Shown here one piece after another: positions 44,124-53,947 of a stretch of DNA of 64,000 nt (its first letter is position 1; every line of letters begins with the position of its first letter). The notes beneath the pieces were generated by a model. The model saw only the letters and a program-made list of their open reading frames with translations. It ran no database searches and was not told the origin of the DNA. A program made the position numbers and the translations under genes. Location: assembly GCF_013359945.1 (NCBI RefSeq), contig NZ_JABWCS010000200.1, forward strand, positions 59,354-123,353, in the 5' to 3' direction. The DNA comes from Paenibacillus agri. GTDB taxonomy: Bacteria; Bacillota; Bacilli; Paenibacillales; Paenibacillaceae.

Positions 44124-45080
44124 TTGAAACCCGCAGCCGCATTACCGGCAAGTAAGATGAATGACAGCAAGTTTCGGCTGTTGATGAGGGAAATATGGAA
44201 GAACAGAATGGTGTATACCCTGGTGCTACCAGGTTTGGTCTGGTTAATTCTGTTCGCGTATCTTCCAATGGGCGGTTTGTCGTTGGCCTTCAAGGATTTT
44301 AAAGCCAATTTGGGAATATGGGGCAGTCCTTGGGTAGGATTCGAAAATTTCAAGTATGTATTCCGGGACCCGGCGTTTGCTGGTGCGGTATGGCGTACAC
44401 TCGCCATTAACATCGGTAAGCTGATCATCCAGTTCCCGTTCCCGATTATCCTGGCACTTCTGATTAACGAACTGCGCATGACCCGTTATAAGAAAGCGCT
44501 ACAGACTGTATTTACCTTCCCGAACTTCTTGTCCTGGATCGTTGTGTCCGGTGTGGTCATCAACGTTCTTTCTTATGATGGTCTGGTGAACAGCCTCATT
44601 AAATTACTCGGTGGAACAGGCATTAACTTCCTGGGTTCCGAGAAATTGTTCGTACCGATGTTGTATTTGGCAGACATTTGGAAATCAGCCGGATGGGGAG
44701 CGATTATCTTCCTGGCTGCGATTTCCGGGATTGATACGGATCAATATGAAGCCGCTCAGATTGATGGAGCTACACGTCTTCAACAAATTTTCAAAGTTAC
44801 GATTCCGAACATTTTGCCGACCATTACCATTATGTTCATTCTATCTGTAGGTGGTCTGATGTCTTCCGGATTTGACCAAATCTTCAATATGGCAAATGCG
44901 GCGACTAAGAATGTCTCGGAAGTGCTGGATGTGTACATCTACCGGATTACGTTCCAGTCCGCTACGGACTTCTCGTTCTCCACCGCAGTCAGTCTGTTCC
45001 GTTCGATTGTCAACATGATATTACTGCTTCTGGCTGACAGAGCTGCCAAGCTTATGGGCGGCGACGGTTTATTCCGGTAA
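44124..45080 (+). CDS. Sugar ABC permease, LplB family
   Basis: This is the first membrane subunit of a CUT1-type importer. The likely start is TTG 44124, with GAGGAG six bases upstream; a GTG at 44109 overlaps that site and is poor. The 318-residue product has R-x-x-x-L-x-x-M-x-x-P-G-L-V-W near the N-terminus, six hydrophobic segments, and the EAA loop Y-E-A-A-Q-I-D-G-A-T. Q-I-F-N-M-A-N near the end is typical of LplB/YtcP-group permeases. No ATPase gene is in the operon, as usual for this group. Confidence 0.92.
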   Translation: MKPAAALPASKMNDSKFRLLMREIWKNRMVYTLVLPGLVWLILFAYLPMGGLSLAFKDFKANLGIWGSPWVGFENFKYVFRDPAFAGAVWRTLAINIGKLIIQFPFPIILALLINELRMTRYKKALQTVFTFPNFLSWIVVSGVVINVLSYDGLVNSLIKLLGGTGINFLGSEKLFVPMLYLADIWKSAGWGAIIFLAAISGIDTDQYEAAQIDGATRLQQIFKVTIPNILPTITIMFILSVGGLMSSGFDQIFNMANAATKNVSEVLDVYIYRITFQSATDFSFSTAVSLFRSIVNMILLLLADRAAKLMGGDGLFR

Positions 45081-45098
45081 GAAAGGAGAGCTAAACAA

Positions 45099-45995
45099 AT
45101 GAGCAAGAAATCCAAGGCCAAGGTAGGCAGTCAGAAGATGACGACAATGGATTATGTCATTTTCGCAATTTTGACTGTAGGTGCTTTAGCCATCCTGATT
45201 CCTTTTTGGAATGTAATCATGATTTCCTTTTCCACGCAAAAGGAATATGCCGACAATCCATTAATGCTATTCCCGAAACACCCGACACTGGAGTCGTATA
45301 GAGCGCTCTTCGCGGAAGGTCTCATCGGGACAGGTTATCTGAATACAATGAAGATTCTTGTACTAGGTCTGCCGTTAAGCTTGTTCTTGACGACAAGCAT
45401 GGGCTACGGCCTGAGCAGAAGCAAGTTTCCAGGTAAAAAACTGATCTTCATGCTTGTTCTGTTCACGATGATCTTCAACGGCGGGATTGTACCGCTCTAT
45501 CTCATCATGAAGGACTTGCACCTGACAGGCACACTATGGTCCGTCATTTTGGCGGGAAGCTTCAGTGCCTTCAACCTGATTCTGATGTCCAACTATTTCA
45601 GCGGCCTGCCTGAATCCTTGATGGAATCGGCACGGATCGACGGGGCTGGAGAATGGAAAATCCTCTTTAGAGTGGTATTGCCATTGTCGGCACCGATCGT
45701 AGCTACAATCACGCTGTTCTATGGTGTAGCTTTCTGGAACGGCTGGTACGAAGCGATGATCTTCCTGCGAAAAGCGGACCAGATGCCATTGCAGAATGTG
45801 CTGCGATCTATCATTACGGAGGCGCAGGTCAACGCAGCTAATGCCAGCAGCTTGGGTGCTGCCGGCAAGCAGTCCTTCTCCATGGGTATGAAAATGGCGG
45901 CGGTATTCGTAACCATGGTTCCGATCATGTGTTTCTTCCCGCTGCTACAGAAGCATTTTGCTAAAGGGGTATTAACAGGGGCTATCAAGACCTAG
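45099..45995 (+). CDS. Sugar ABC permease, LplC/YtcP family
   Basis: This is the second membrane subunit of the same importer. The 298-residue product has six predicted membrane segments, F-S-T-Q-K-E-Y near residue 46 and the EAA loop E-S-A-R-I-D-G-A-G. It ends A-K-G-V-L-T-G-A-I-K-T, the signature tail of this family. AAGGAG precedes the ATG by ten bases. It lies 18 bp behind the first permease. Confidence 0.93.
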   Translation: MSKKSKAKVGSQKMTTMDYVIFAILTVGALAILIPFWNVIMISFSTQKEYADNPLMLFPKHPTLESYRALFAEGLIGTGYLNTMKILVLGLPLSLFLTTSMGYGLSRSKFPGKKLIFMLVLFTMIFNGGIVPLYLIMKDLHLTGTLWSVILAGSFSAFNLILMSNYFSGLPESLMESARIDGAGEWKILFRVVLPLSAPIVATITLFYGVAFWNGWYEAMIFLRKADQMPLQNVLRSIITEAQVNAANASSLGAAGKQSFSMGMKMAAVFVTMVPIMCFFPLLQKHFAKGVLTGAIKT

Positions 45996-46051
45996 TTTAT
46001 ACATGAGTAACATCAAGAGACAGATAGTCACACACAAACAGGAGGTCTATC

Positions 46052-47665
46052 ATGAACACATTCAAAAGAAAGTCAGTCAGAACGATTTTGGCAGCTGTAT
46101 TAGGCACTTCCATGGTCTTGCTGGCAGCATGCTCGAACTCAAGCAACAATGGAGCTGAAGCAGGCAACTCCGATTACGGAAATCCTACAGATGGTTACAA
46201 AAATAACCTGAATATCTCCATTGCCAGCACGATCAAAACAGCGAACTCTGATTTCGATAACGAATTCCATAAATATTTTACCGATAAATTCAACATCAAA
46301 TGGGATTACAACTACGTAGAGTGGGATTCTTGGGCAGAGAAGCTGCGCCTGTGGATCAACTCTGGCGATCTGCCGGACGTAGCGAGCTGGAACTATGTTC
46401 ACGGTGATGCCCTCAATTATATCGATCAAGGTCTGTTGTACAAACTTCCGGATAACTGGAAAGAGCGTTGGCCAAACGTAGCAGCAGCTTACAAGCTGAC
46501 TGGACTTGGTGACAAGCTGGAAGAATTGGTCGGCGGTACTTATGTTCTGCCAAGACCGGTATACAACGAGAACAAGCCGGCTGATCCGCTTGTGAACCAA
46601 ATCGGCGTTATCGCCCTTCGTTCTGACTGGGCCAAGGCAGTAGGTTTCCCGATTAAGGATGCTTACACTACAAGCGAACTGATGGATTTTGCAAGACTGC
46701 TTAAAGAGAAAGATCCAGGCAAGGTTGGGGCGAATCTGGTTCCTATCTCCTATGATGTCAACGATGCACTGACCAACATTATTATGGCTAACAGCGCACA
46801 TTCACGTGTGGAATCTGCCTTCTACAAAGATGCGGATGGCAAATACCAATGGGGACCTGCCAACCAAGAAACGCTGACAGGCTTAAAGGATCTGCAACAA
46901 GCGTATAAAGAAGGTCTGCTGCACCCAGAGTTCTACACTTGGAAGAACGGTGAAGCTAACCAAAAGTTCAATGTTAACGGTGTATCCGGGATTACTAGTC
47001 TTGGAGGACTGGCTTCCTACAGAAAAGACATGGATCAAAGAATGAAGGATAACCTCGGCTTGAACAGCGATGATGTCGTGCATACCGCTATCGTCCTTGG
47101 TGATGACGGTAAATACCGCAACCTGGAGCAAGTTAACTTCTGGTCTGCTGTAATCTTCTCGCCAAACATCAGCAAAGAGAAATTCGAGCGCATCATGGAC
47201 TTCATGGAATACACAACAGCCAAAGAAGGCAACTTGATTGTTAACATGGGCTTTGAAGGAAAAGACTGGAAGTATGGTGAGAATCAGGAGTTGGAAAGCC
47301 TTCTGCCTGAAGGACAAACCCTGGATAAGAAATATCCAAACCGTTTTGAAGGACTGTATGTCCTGGCGGATGACTTCAGCATTGTGAATCCTGGCATCAA
47401 GAAAGAATATCGTGAGCGTTCCGTGCAATTGTTCAAGGAAAAAGCTGAACTTGGAATGAAAGACAAATCACTTGCTGATTACGATTGGGACTTCCAACTG
47501 TATGATTCCAAAGCCAAGAACCAGGCGTCCTTCGACTATGCTACCGAATATACGAACCTGATTCTGCAACCAGGTGATCTTGAAAAGAACTGGAAAGACT
47601 GGGTTAACAGCAAAATGTCACTTGTACAACCTGTTCTTGATGAATTGAACAACTTGAAAAAGTAA
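46052..47665 (+). CDS. Sugar-binding lipoprotein (LplA-type; probable sophorooligosaccharide receptor)
   Basis: This is the extracellular receptor of the importer. The 537-residue product has a signal with lipobox L-L-A-A-C, a short Ser/Asn linker, and a long family 1 binding-protein fold rich in Trp, Tyr and Asn (for example W-D-Y-N-Y-V-E-W-D-S-W-A near residue 88). AGGAGG precedes the ATG. The neighbouring GH3 and GH94 enzymes and the match in gene order to Listeria innocua lin1839–lin1843 suggest it binds beta-1,2-linked gluco-oligosaccharides. That ligand is inference. Confidence 0.9.
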   Translation: MNTFKRKSVRTILAAVLGTSMVLLAACSNSSNNGAEAGNSDYGNPTDGYKNNLNISIASTIKTANSDFDNEFHKYFTDKFNIKWDYNYVEWDSWAEKLRLWINSGDLPDVASWNYVHGDALNYIDQGLLYKLPDNWKERWPNVAAAYKLTGLGDKLEELVGGTYVLPRPVYNENKPADPLVNQIGVIALRSDWAKAVGFPIKDAYTTSELMDFARLLKEKDPGKVGANLVPISYDVNDALTNIIMANSAHSRVESAFYKDADGKYQWGPANQETLTGLKDLQQAYKEGLLHPEFYTWKNGEANQKFNVNGVSGITSLGGLASYRKDMDQRMKDNLGLNSDDVVHTAIVLGDDGKYRNLEQVNFWSAVIFSPNISKEKFERIMDFMEYTTAKEGNLIVNMGFEGKDWKYGENQELESLLPEGQTLDKKYPNRFEGLYVLADDFSIVNPGIKKEYRERSVQLFKEKAELGMKDKSLADYDWDFQLYDSKAKNQASFDYATEYTNLILQPGDLEKNWKDWVNSKMSLVQPVLDELNNLKK

Positions 47666-47776
47666 TTCCTGCCCCATGCGCGGAGGAACCGAGCGTGGTT
47701 AGTATCTTTAATTAATCGTGCGGACGGGAAAGTATTGATTCCCGTCTTCCCGGGCTCGCCCGGGCCGAACCGCTAC

Positions 47777-47810
47777 AGAACCCGGGTGCGAATTGCTGCA
47801 CCCGGGTTCT
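47777..47810 (+). terminator. Intercistronic hairpin after the binding-protein gene
   Basis: AGAACCCGGGTGC and GCACCCGGGTTCT form a very stable stem without a long T run. It probably stabilises the upstream mRNA or attenuates read-through into the GH3 gene. A second small CCCGGGCTCGCCCGGG hairpin precedes it. Confidence 0.6.
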
Positions 47811-47855
47811 TCCATTAGACATTATATATAGAAATCATACAACGGGGGATTTGAA

Positions 47856-50054
47856 ATGGACGATCGGCAACTGGTCATCTTGTTAAATCAGATGACACTT
47901 GAGGAGAAGATTGCTCAATTACAACAGCTAGCCGCTAACTTCTATGAAGGGGCGGAGAGCGGAGGGCAGATTACTGGCCCGATGGAAGCAATGGGCATGA
48001 CAGATCAAATGATAGAGAGCAGTGGTTCTGTGCTTGGTCTGGCAGGGGCGGAGCAAGTGATTGCCGTGCAGAAAGCTCATCTGCGTAAGAACAGACTGGG
48101 CATTCCGCTGCTGATGATGGCTGATATCGTTCACGGCTTCAAGACTATTTTCCCGGTGCCACTAGCTATTGGCTGTTCCTGGGATTTGGAAGAAGCGGAG
48201 CGCAGCGCAGCTGTTGCTGCTAAGGAAGCTGCGGTCTCGGGGGTACATGTGACCTATGCGCCGATGGCTGACCTGGTGCGTGACCCGCGCTGGGGAAGAG
48301 TGATGGAGTCCACAGGCGAGGACCCTCATTTGAATAGTCTGTTCGCCCGCGCGTTTGTGCGCGGCTTTCAGGGAAGCGATCTGGCAGGGGATAAGGACCG
48401 CGTGGCGGCCTGCATCAAGCATTTTGCCGCTTATGGACTTTCTGAAGCCGGACGTGATTACAACACGGTAGATTTGTCTGAACGCCATATGCGTGAATAT
48501 TATTTGCCGGCCTATCGTGCGGCGCTGGATGAAGGCTGTGAAATGGTGATGACCTCGTTCAATACCATTGACGGGATTCCGGCCAGCGGGAATGTGAAGC
48601 TGCTGCGCGAACTGCTGCGTGAAGAATGGGGCTTTGACGGGATCCTGATCTCCGATTGGGGCGCAGTGAAGGAACTGATCCCGCATGGTGTTGCTGAGGA
48701 TGAAGCCGAGGCAGCTCTGAAGGCTATACGCGCCGGTGTGGATATTGAAATGATGACGGCTTGTTATGTACACCAATTGCCTGCTCTTGTGCGGGACGGC
48801 CTGGTGGATGAGAAGCTGATTGATGAGTCTGTACTGCGCATTCTGAAGCTGAAGCAGAAGCTGGGATTGTTCGAGAATCCTTATCGTGCTGCTGATCCAG
48901 AGGCTGAGCGTGAGGTAGTGTTCTGCGAGGAGCACCGTACAGCCGCACGTGAGCTGGCTGTTAAATCCAGTGTGCTCTTGAAGAATGATGGGGTGTTGCC
49001 TCTCTCAAGAGATCAGAAGGTGGCCCTGATTGGTCCATTCGCCCGCAGCGGTGACATTCTTGGTCCATGGTCCTGGACGGGCTCCATGGAGGATGCTGTC
49101 AAGCTGGAGACAGCGATGACCGCACGGGTTGGCGCGGATCATATTACCGTAGCTGAAGGCTCAGGCATAGAGACTATGACTGAAGAGCAATGGCAGGAGG
49201 CGGAAGCCGCTGCGCTGGCTGCAGATGTTATCGTGCTGGCACTCGGGGAAAGCTCCGAAATGAGCGGTGAAGCGGGCAGCCGCGCCGATATCCGTCTTCC
49301 GGAAGCGCAAAGAGAATTGCTGCTTCGCCTGAAGGCACTGGACAAGCCAATCGCTGTTGTATTGTTCAACGGACGTCCGCTTGATCTCGGCGGTGTATAT
49401 GAGACAGCAGACGCCATCCTGGAAGCCTGGTTCCCGGGTAGTGAAGGAGGAGCGGCAATTACAAGCTTGCTCTACGGCGATGAGAACCCTTCAGGACGGC
49501 TTAGTATGTCCTTCCCGGTATCGGTGGGACAAATCCCGGTATACTATAACCATTTCAACACAGGTCGTCCTGTGGATTCGCCGGATGCCGATGGACGTTA
49601 TGTCTCGCAATATCTCGATATTCCGAATGAACCACTGCTGCCGTTTGGCTATGGTCTTAGTTATACAACCTTTACTTACAGTGAACCCGTCGTATCCTCG
49701 GGTATCATGTCCAAGGATCAGCCGCTTCAGGTGTCGGTGACTGTCACCAATACCGGAACGGTTGCTGGCCAAGACATTGTTCAGCTTTACATTCGAGATA
49801 TTTCAGGCGAAGTAGTAAGACCTGTTAAGGAACTGAAGGACTTTGCCAAAGTTAGTCTCCTGCCTGGAGAGAGCAGTGAGATTCACTTCACACTTACAGA
49901 AGAACAGCTTCGCTATCACCATAGTGATCTCAGCTTTGTTAGTGATCCGGGACAATTCCAATTGTTCGTCGGTCCAAACAGCCGAGATGTGAAGAGCCAC
50001 AGCTTCCGCCTGGAGAAGGCGGCAGTAGAAAATATACGGCATGTGCTGTCGTAA
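47856..50054 (+). CDS. GH3 beta-glucosidase
   Basis: This is an intracellular (no signal peptide) family 3 beta-glucosidase of 732 residues. The N-terminal barrel has D-I-V-H-G near residue 88 and A-P-M-A-D-L-V-R-D-P-R-W-G-R. The nucleophile Asp is near residue 267 in I-S-D-W-G. The second domain has G-E-S-S-E-M-S-G-E-A, and the C-terminus is a fibronectin III-like domain. Members of GH3 act on many beta-linkages; the context, like Listeria Lin1840, suggests sophorose (beta-1,2) cleavage. It lies 19 bp before the GH94 gene. Confidence 0.92.
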   Translation: MDDRQLVILLNQMTLEEKIAQLQQLAANFYEGAESGGQITGPMEAMGMTDQMIESSGSVLGLAGAEQVIAVQKAHLRKNRLGIPLLMMADIVHGFKTIFPVPLAIGCSWDLEEAERSAAVAAKEAAVSGVHVTYAPMADLVRDPRWGRVMESTGEDPHLNSLFARAFVRGFQGSDLAGDKDRVAACIKHFAAYGLSEAGRDYNTVDLSERHMREYYLPAYRAALDEGCEMVMTSFNTIDGIPASGNVKLLRELLREEWGFDGILISDWGAVKELIPHGVAEDEAEAALKAIRAGVDIEMMTACYVHQLPALVRDGLVDEKLIDESVLRILKLKQKLGLFENPYRAADPEAEREVVFCEEHRTAARELAVKSSVLLKNDGVLPLSRDQKVALIGPFARSGDILGPWSWTGSMEDAVKLETAMTARVGADHITVAEGSGIETMTEEQWQEAEAAALAADVIVLALGESSEMSGEAGSRADIRLPEAQRELLLRLKALDKPIAVVLFNGRPLDLGGVYETADAILEAWFPGSEGGAAITSLLYGDENPSGRLSMSFPVSVGQIPVYYNHFNTGRPVDSPDADGRYVSQYLDIPNEPLLPFGYGLSYTTFTYSEPVVSSGIMSKDQPLQVSVTVTNTGTVAGQDIVQLYIRDISGEVVRPVKELKDFAKVSLLPGESSEIHFTLTEEQLRYHHSDLSFVSDPGQFQLFVGPNSRDVKSHSFRLEKAAVENIRHVLS

Positions 50055-50073
50055 AGGATAGGAGTGATCAGGA

Positions 50074-53000
50074 ATGACAACTAATAACACTAACATCTCC
50101 CTGAGTACTGGAGAACTGTCGTTTACTTTTCTGAATAGCGGGGATGTATTTAAAGCTTCATACGGACGGACGATGATCAACCAGCTTTTGTCCGGTCTGC
50201 TGGATGGCGCGCTGTCCAACCTTTATCTGCGTTTGCACCTTGATGGAGGCATTCAAGCATTTCCTTTGCTAGGCATCCGTTCTTCCAGCACGGTTCGCCA
50301 GGATGGCAACCGAGTGGTTTGGGAAGGCAAAGCCGGACATGTGGAATATCAAGTGGTCTTCACCCTGGGTTCGGACAGTATCTGGTTCTGGGATGTAACA
50401 CTGACAGGTAGCGATGTTGAGGTTGATCTGGTGTACGGTCAGGATGTCGGTATTGCCGATATCGGCGCGGTACGCAGTAATGAAGCATATTTGTCGCAAT
50501 ATATTGACCATGCGGTATTCGAAGATAGCACTAAAGGTTACGTCGTTTGCTCCAGACAGAACCAGCCGCAAGGCGGGAAATTCCCGTATCTACAGCAAGG
50601 TTCCCTGACCGGAGCAGCCGGATTCTCGACGGACGGGTTCCAATTCTTCGGCCTGTCCTATAAGGAGACGAATGAACCTGAATCTTTAAGCCGCGAGAAG
50701 CTGGCGAATGAAGTATATCAATATGAGTTTGCCTATACGGCGCTGCAATCCGCACGGGTGAAGCTGGACGGTAATGCCCGCTTTGTCTTCTACGGTTTGT
50801 TCAAGGAGAATCACCAGGATGCAGTGACTGGACTGGAATTCGCAGACGAGATCACTGCCGCATGGAATGCGGTAAAAGATGCCGAAGTCCAAAGCGGAGC
50901 AGCGGCTGAACGTCCTGCCTTAACGTCTGAGCTTGGAGCGCCATTGGCCGCCCTGTCGTTGACTACGGAAGAGATCAATGCCTTGTACCCGGTTCGTCAT
51001 CAAGAAGAGTGGGAAGGGGATACGCTACTCTCCTTCTTCACGGATACTTATGAGCATGTAGTCTTGAAGGAAAAAGAACTGCTGGTAGAGCGTCCGCATG
51101 GTCATATTCTGATGAGCGGGGACAATGCCCGTCTCAACGATAAGGTCATTACTACTACTTCTTATATGTACGGAATTTTCAATTCCCAGGTCGTTATCGG
51201 CAACACGAATTTCAACAAGCTGATGACCAATCCTAGAAATGCGCTGAATATTGCTAAAACATCAGGTCAGCGTATTTATGTACAAATCGATGGGCAGTAC
51301 AGACTGTTGACTATGCCATCCCTGTTCGAGATTGGCTTCAACTATGCCCGTTGGCATTACAAGACCGAGAATGAGGTCTTCATTATTACGAACTACACGA
51401 CAGCGAATGAACCTGAGCTGTTGCTGAATGTTCGGGCAGAGAGCGGTACAGCCTATCGTTATTTGGTAACGAACCAAATTACGATGAATGTCAACGAATA
51501 TGAACTGGCTTACAAGGTAAAGCAGGAGAATGGCAGTATCATCTTCCAGGCTGACAGCGAATCGCTAAGCGCTGACGTATATCCTGAGCTGCAGTACCGT
51601 TTCCAATTGCAAGGTGCTGAGCTGTCGTTGACCGATGAGTCTAAGCTGGTTAGCGGCGTTGCTCCTGAGAAGGCGCCACTAGCTGTTCTGGAACTGTCGT
51701 CTAGTGCAGAATGGACCCTGAGTATTCAAGGTTTGTTAGACGGACAAGCCCTACCTGAACGTCAAACGACAGTGGAAGCGGAGATTGCTTCTTATCGTGA
51801 ATTCTATACCGGTGTTATGAACGGGTTCCATCTGAGCGATAAAAACGGAGAAGAAGGCGAACTGTTCAAAGTAAACGCGCTTGCTTGGTGGTACACGCAT
51901 AATATGCTGGTTCACTATTCCGTTCCGCATGGTCTGGAGCAGTACGGCGGCGCGGCATGGGGAACACGTGACGTCTGCCAAGGCCCTGTTGAATACTTCA
52001 TGGCTACGCACAAGTATGAGCAAGTTCGTGAGATCATCTTGACCATCTTCGCTCACCAATATGAGGATGATGGCAACTGGCCGCAATGGTTCATGTTCGA
52101 TAAGTATACGAAGATTCAACAGGAAGAGAGCCATGGCGATATTATCGTTTGGCCGCTCAAAGTATTGGGAGATTACCTGGCGGTTACTCGTGATTATGGA
52201 ATCCTGCAGGAGCAGCTTCCATACACCCGTAAACATAGCTTCGACTTCACGGAGGAGACTGAAAGCCTGCTGGATCATGCGCGTAAGGAGATCGGCTATA
52301 TTCAAAGCCATTTCCTGCATGACACCCATCTATCCTCCTACGGCGACGGAGACTGGGATGATACGTTGCAGCCTGCGAACCCGCAGCTTAAGCAATACAT
52401 GGTGAGCAGCTGGACGGTTGCTCTGACCTATCAGACGCTAAACCGCTTCTCCAAGGTACTGGAGGCTGTTGATGCAGACACTGCACAGCAGCTTGGCAAG
52501 CTGGCCGAAGGCATCCGTGAAGACTTCAACACACATATGCTGCAATCCGAAGTTATCCCTGGCTTCCTCTACATGGAAGATCCGGAACAAGTGAAGCTGA
52601 TGGTACATCCTAGCGACACCGAGACAGGGATTCAATATCGTCTCCTGCCGATGACACGCAGCATGATCAGTGAACTGCTGACGCCTGAACAGGCTGAAGC
52701 ACATTATGCGGTGATTCAGGATAAATTGTTCTGCCCTGACGGCGTGCGGTTGATGAACCGTCCGGCTCAATATGTCGGCGGAGTCAGTAAGCATTTCAAA
52801 CGTGCAGAGCAGGCTTCGAACTTCGGCCGCGAAATCGGACTTCAATATGTGCATGCACATATACGTTACGTGGAAGCGATGGCTAAGCTGGGCAAGAATG
52901 ATCAGGTCTGGAGTGGACTGGCTGCCATCAACCCGATTGGTATCCGTGATGTAGTACCAAATGCTGAATTGCGCCAAGCGAATTCTTACTTCAGTAGTTC

Positions 53001-53415
53001 GGACGGTAAATTCAATACTCGTTATGAAGCGCAAGAAGGCTTTGACAAGCTGCGTACCGGTGAGGTTGCGGTAAAAGGCGGCTGGAGAATCTATTCCAGC
53101 GGTCCTGGGATCTACATGAACCAGCTGATCTCCAACGCCCTTGGTATTCGCCAAGAAGGCGGGGATCTGATCCTCGATCCGATTCTGCCGGAGTCGCTTG
53201 ACGGCATGAAGTTTGCTTTTGAATATGCTGGAGCCAAGGTGGACTTCATCTATCATCTGACAGGTGGAGAGATTTCGCGGGTTACAGTGAACGGCAACGA
53301 TGTAGCTACCAAAGACAACCACAACCGCTACCGCAGCGGTGGTGTCCGCATCGATCGTAAAGACTATGACCAGTTCAGCAAAGCTGAGGGCAATGTCGTA
53401 GAGATCTACCTGTAA
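50074..53415 (+). CDS. GH94 phosphorylase, probable 1,2-beta-oligoglucan phosphorylase
   Basis: This 1113-residue cytoplasmic enzyme is a long GH94 member. The N-terminal beta-sandwich comes in two parts (about 1–280 and 330–560), followed by an (alpha/alpha)6 barrel (about 600–1000) with W-G-T-R-D-V-C-Q-G and the catalytic-acid region G-D-W-D-D at 759–763. A C-terminal beta domain closes the protein. Cellobiose phosphorylases are about 800 residues; a length near 1100 is typical of the 1,2-beta-oligoglucan phosphorylase group (Lin1839 type), which gives alpha-glucose 1-phosphate from beta-1,2-glucan chains. GH94 membership is well supported; linkage specificity is inferred from length and context. 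Confidence 0.85.
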   Translation: MTTNNTNISLSTGELSFTFLNSGDVFKASYGRTMINQLLSGLLDGALSNLYLRLHLDGGIQAFPLLGIRSSSTVRQDGNRVVWEGKAGHVEYQVVFTLGSDSIWFWDVTLTGSDVEVDLVYGQDVGIADIGAVRSNEAYLSQYIDHAVFEDSTKGYVVCSRQNQPQGGKFPYLQQGSLTGAAGFSTDGFQFFGLSYKETNEPESLSREKLANEVYQYEFAYTALQSARVKLDGNARFVFYGLFKENHQDAVTGLEFADEITAAWNAVKDAEVQSGAAAERPALTSELGAPLAALSLTTEEINALYPVRHQEEWEGDTLLSFFTDTYEHVVLKEKELLVERPHGHILMSGDNARLNDKVITTTSYMYGIFNSQVVIGNTNFNKLMTNPRNALNIAKTSGQRIYVQIDGQYRLLTMPSLFEIGFNYARWHYKTENEVFIITNYTTANEPELLLNVRAESGTAYRYLVTNQITMNVNEYELAYKVKQENGSIIFQADSESLSADVYPELQYRFQLQGAELSLTDESKLVSGVAPEKAPLAVLELSSSAEWTLSIQGLLDGQALPERQTTVEAEIASYREFYTGVMNGFHLSDKNGEEGELFKVNALAWWYTHNMLVHYSVPHGLEQYGGAAWGTRDVCQGPVEYFMATHKYEQVREIILTIFAHQYEDDGNWPQWFMFDKYTKIQQEESHGDIIVWPLKVLGDYLAVTRDYGILQEQLPYTRKHSFDFTEETESLLDHARKEIGYIQSHFLHDTHLSSYGDGDWDDTLQPANPQLKQYMVSSWTVALTYQTLNRFSKVLEAVDADTAQQLGKLAEGIREDFNTHMLQSEVIPGFLYMEDPEQVKLMVHPSDTETGIQYRLLPMTRSMISELLTPEQAEAHYAVIQDKLFCPDGVRLMNRPAQYVGGVSKHFKRAEQASNFGREIGLQYVHAHIRYVEAMAKLGKNDQVWSGLAAINPIGIRDVVPNAELRQANSYFSSSDGKFNTRYEAQEGFDKLRTGEVAVKGGWRIYSSGPGIYMNQLISNALGIRQEGGDLILDPILPESLDGMKFAFEYAGAKVDFIYHLTGGEISRVTVNGNDVATKDNHNRYRSGGVRIDRKDYDQFSKAEGNVVEIYL

Positions 53416-53498
53416 AAAGCATGCTATATGGAATGCATTAAAGGAATAAACATAGCCAAGAAATAAGAGAGCTTATATAAGAAGGATTGAAGTGTAAT

Positions 53499-53683
53499 TA
53501 ACGGCATTTTCGTACCTTAAATCCTCTGCAGCTAGGGGTTAGTGGAGATTAAGTGCAATATTGTACCTTAAATTTTCCAAAATAGTCCATCCAGTGTACC
53601 TTTTCGGAAATTAAGATACAATTATGACCTTATTCCCCTGATTTACCTATATTGAAGAAAAATAAGGTACAAAAATGCTGTTA
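53499..53683. repeat. Four-palindrome intergenic element, family C copy 2
   Basis: Four 21-bp units (TAAC or TAAG … CTTA or GTTA) are centred at 53509, 53560, 53622 and 53673. The spacings of 51, 62 and 51 bp are exactly those of the copy at 6153–6337. Units keep GCA…TGTACC in the first half and TACAA…TG in the second; the spacers are not alike. Confidence 0.87.
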
Positions 53684-53900
53684 GTTGGAGAGGGAGCCCT
53701 CTTTTTCACAGTTAAGACAACTGGTGAAGCGGACTATACCGCTTCTAGTGGTTGAAATCTGTCGACAGACAGTCTATGAACCGATGCGAGCTCTCCTATG
53801 GAAAGCATTCAGGCGAGAGCTTTGCGCCTGTAGTTCCAAACTTCTCCGTTAGCTCATCTTAGCTCTTTGTTAATTTCTTTTGTTCGATTGTATATAACTA
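53684..53900. other. Intergenic region with several hairpins
   Basis: No gene is seen. GAAGCGG…CCGCTTC (53727–53746), CTGTCGACAG (about 53760) and GAGCTCTC…GAGAGCT (about 53790–53825) can form hairpins. The end (53870–53900) resembles the tail behind the first family C element. Confidence 0.5.
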
Positions 53901-53947
53901 AAAAAAGAGGCGATTCCTGGCTGGCCAGCCGGAATTGCCTCTTTTTT
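53901..53947. terminator. Bidirectional intrinsic terminator of the glycan operon
   Basis: AAAAAAGAGGC…GCCTCTTTTTT encloses GGCTGGCCAGCC, a perfect inner palindrome. It lies about 490 bp beyond the GH94 stop. Confidence 0.88.
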
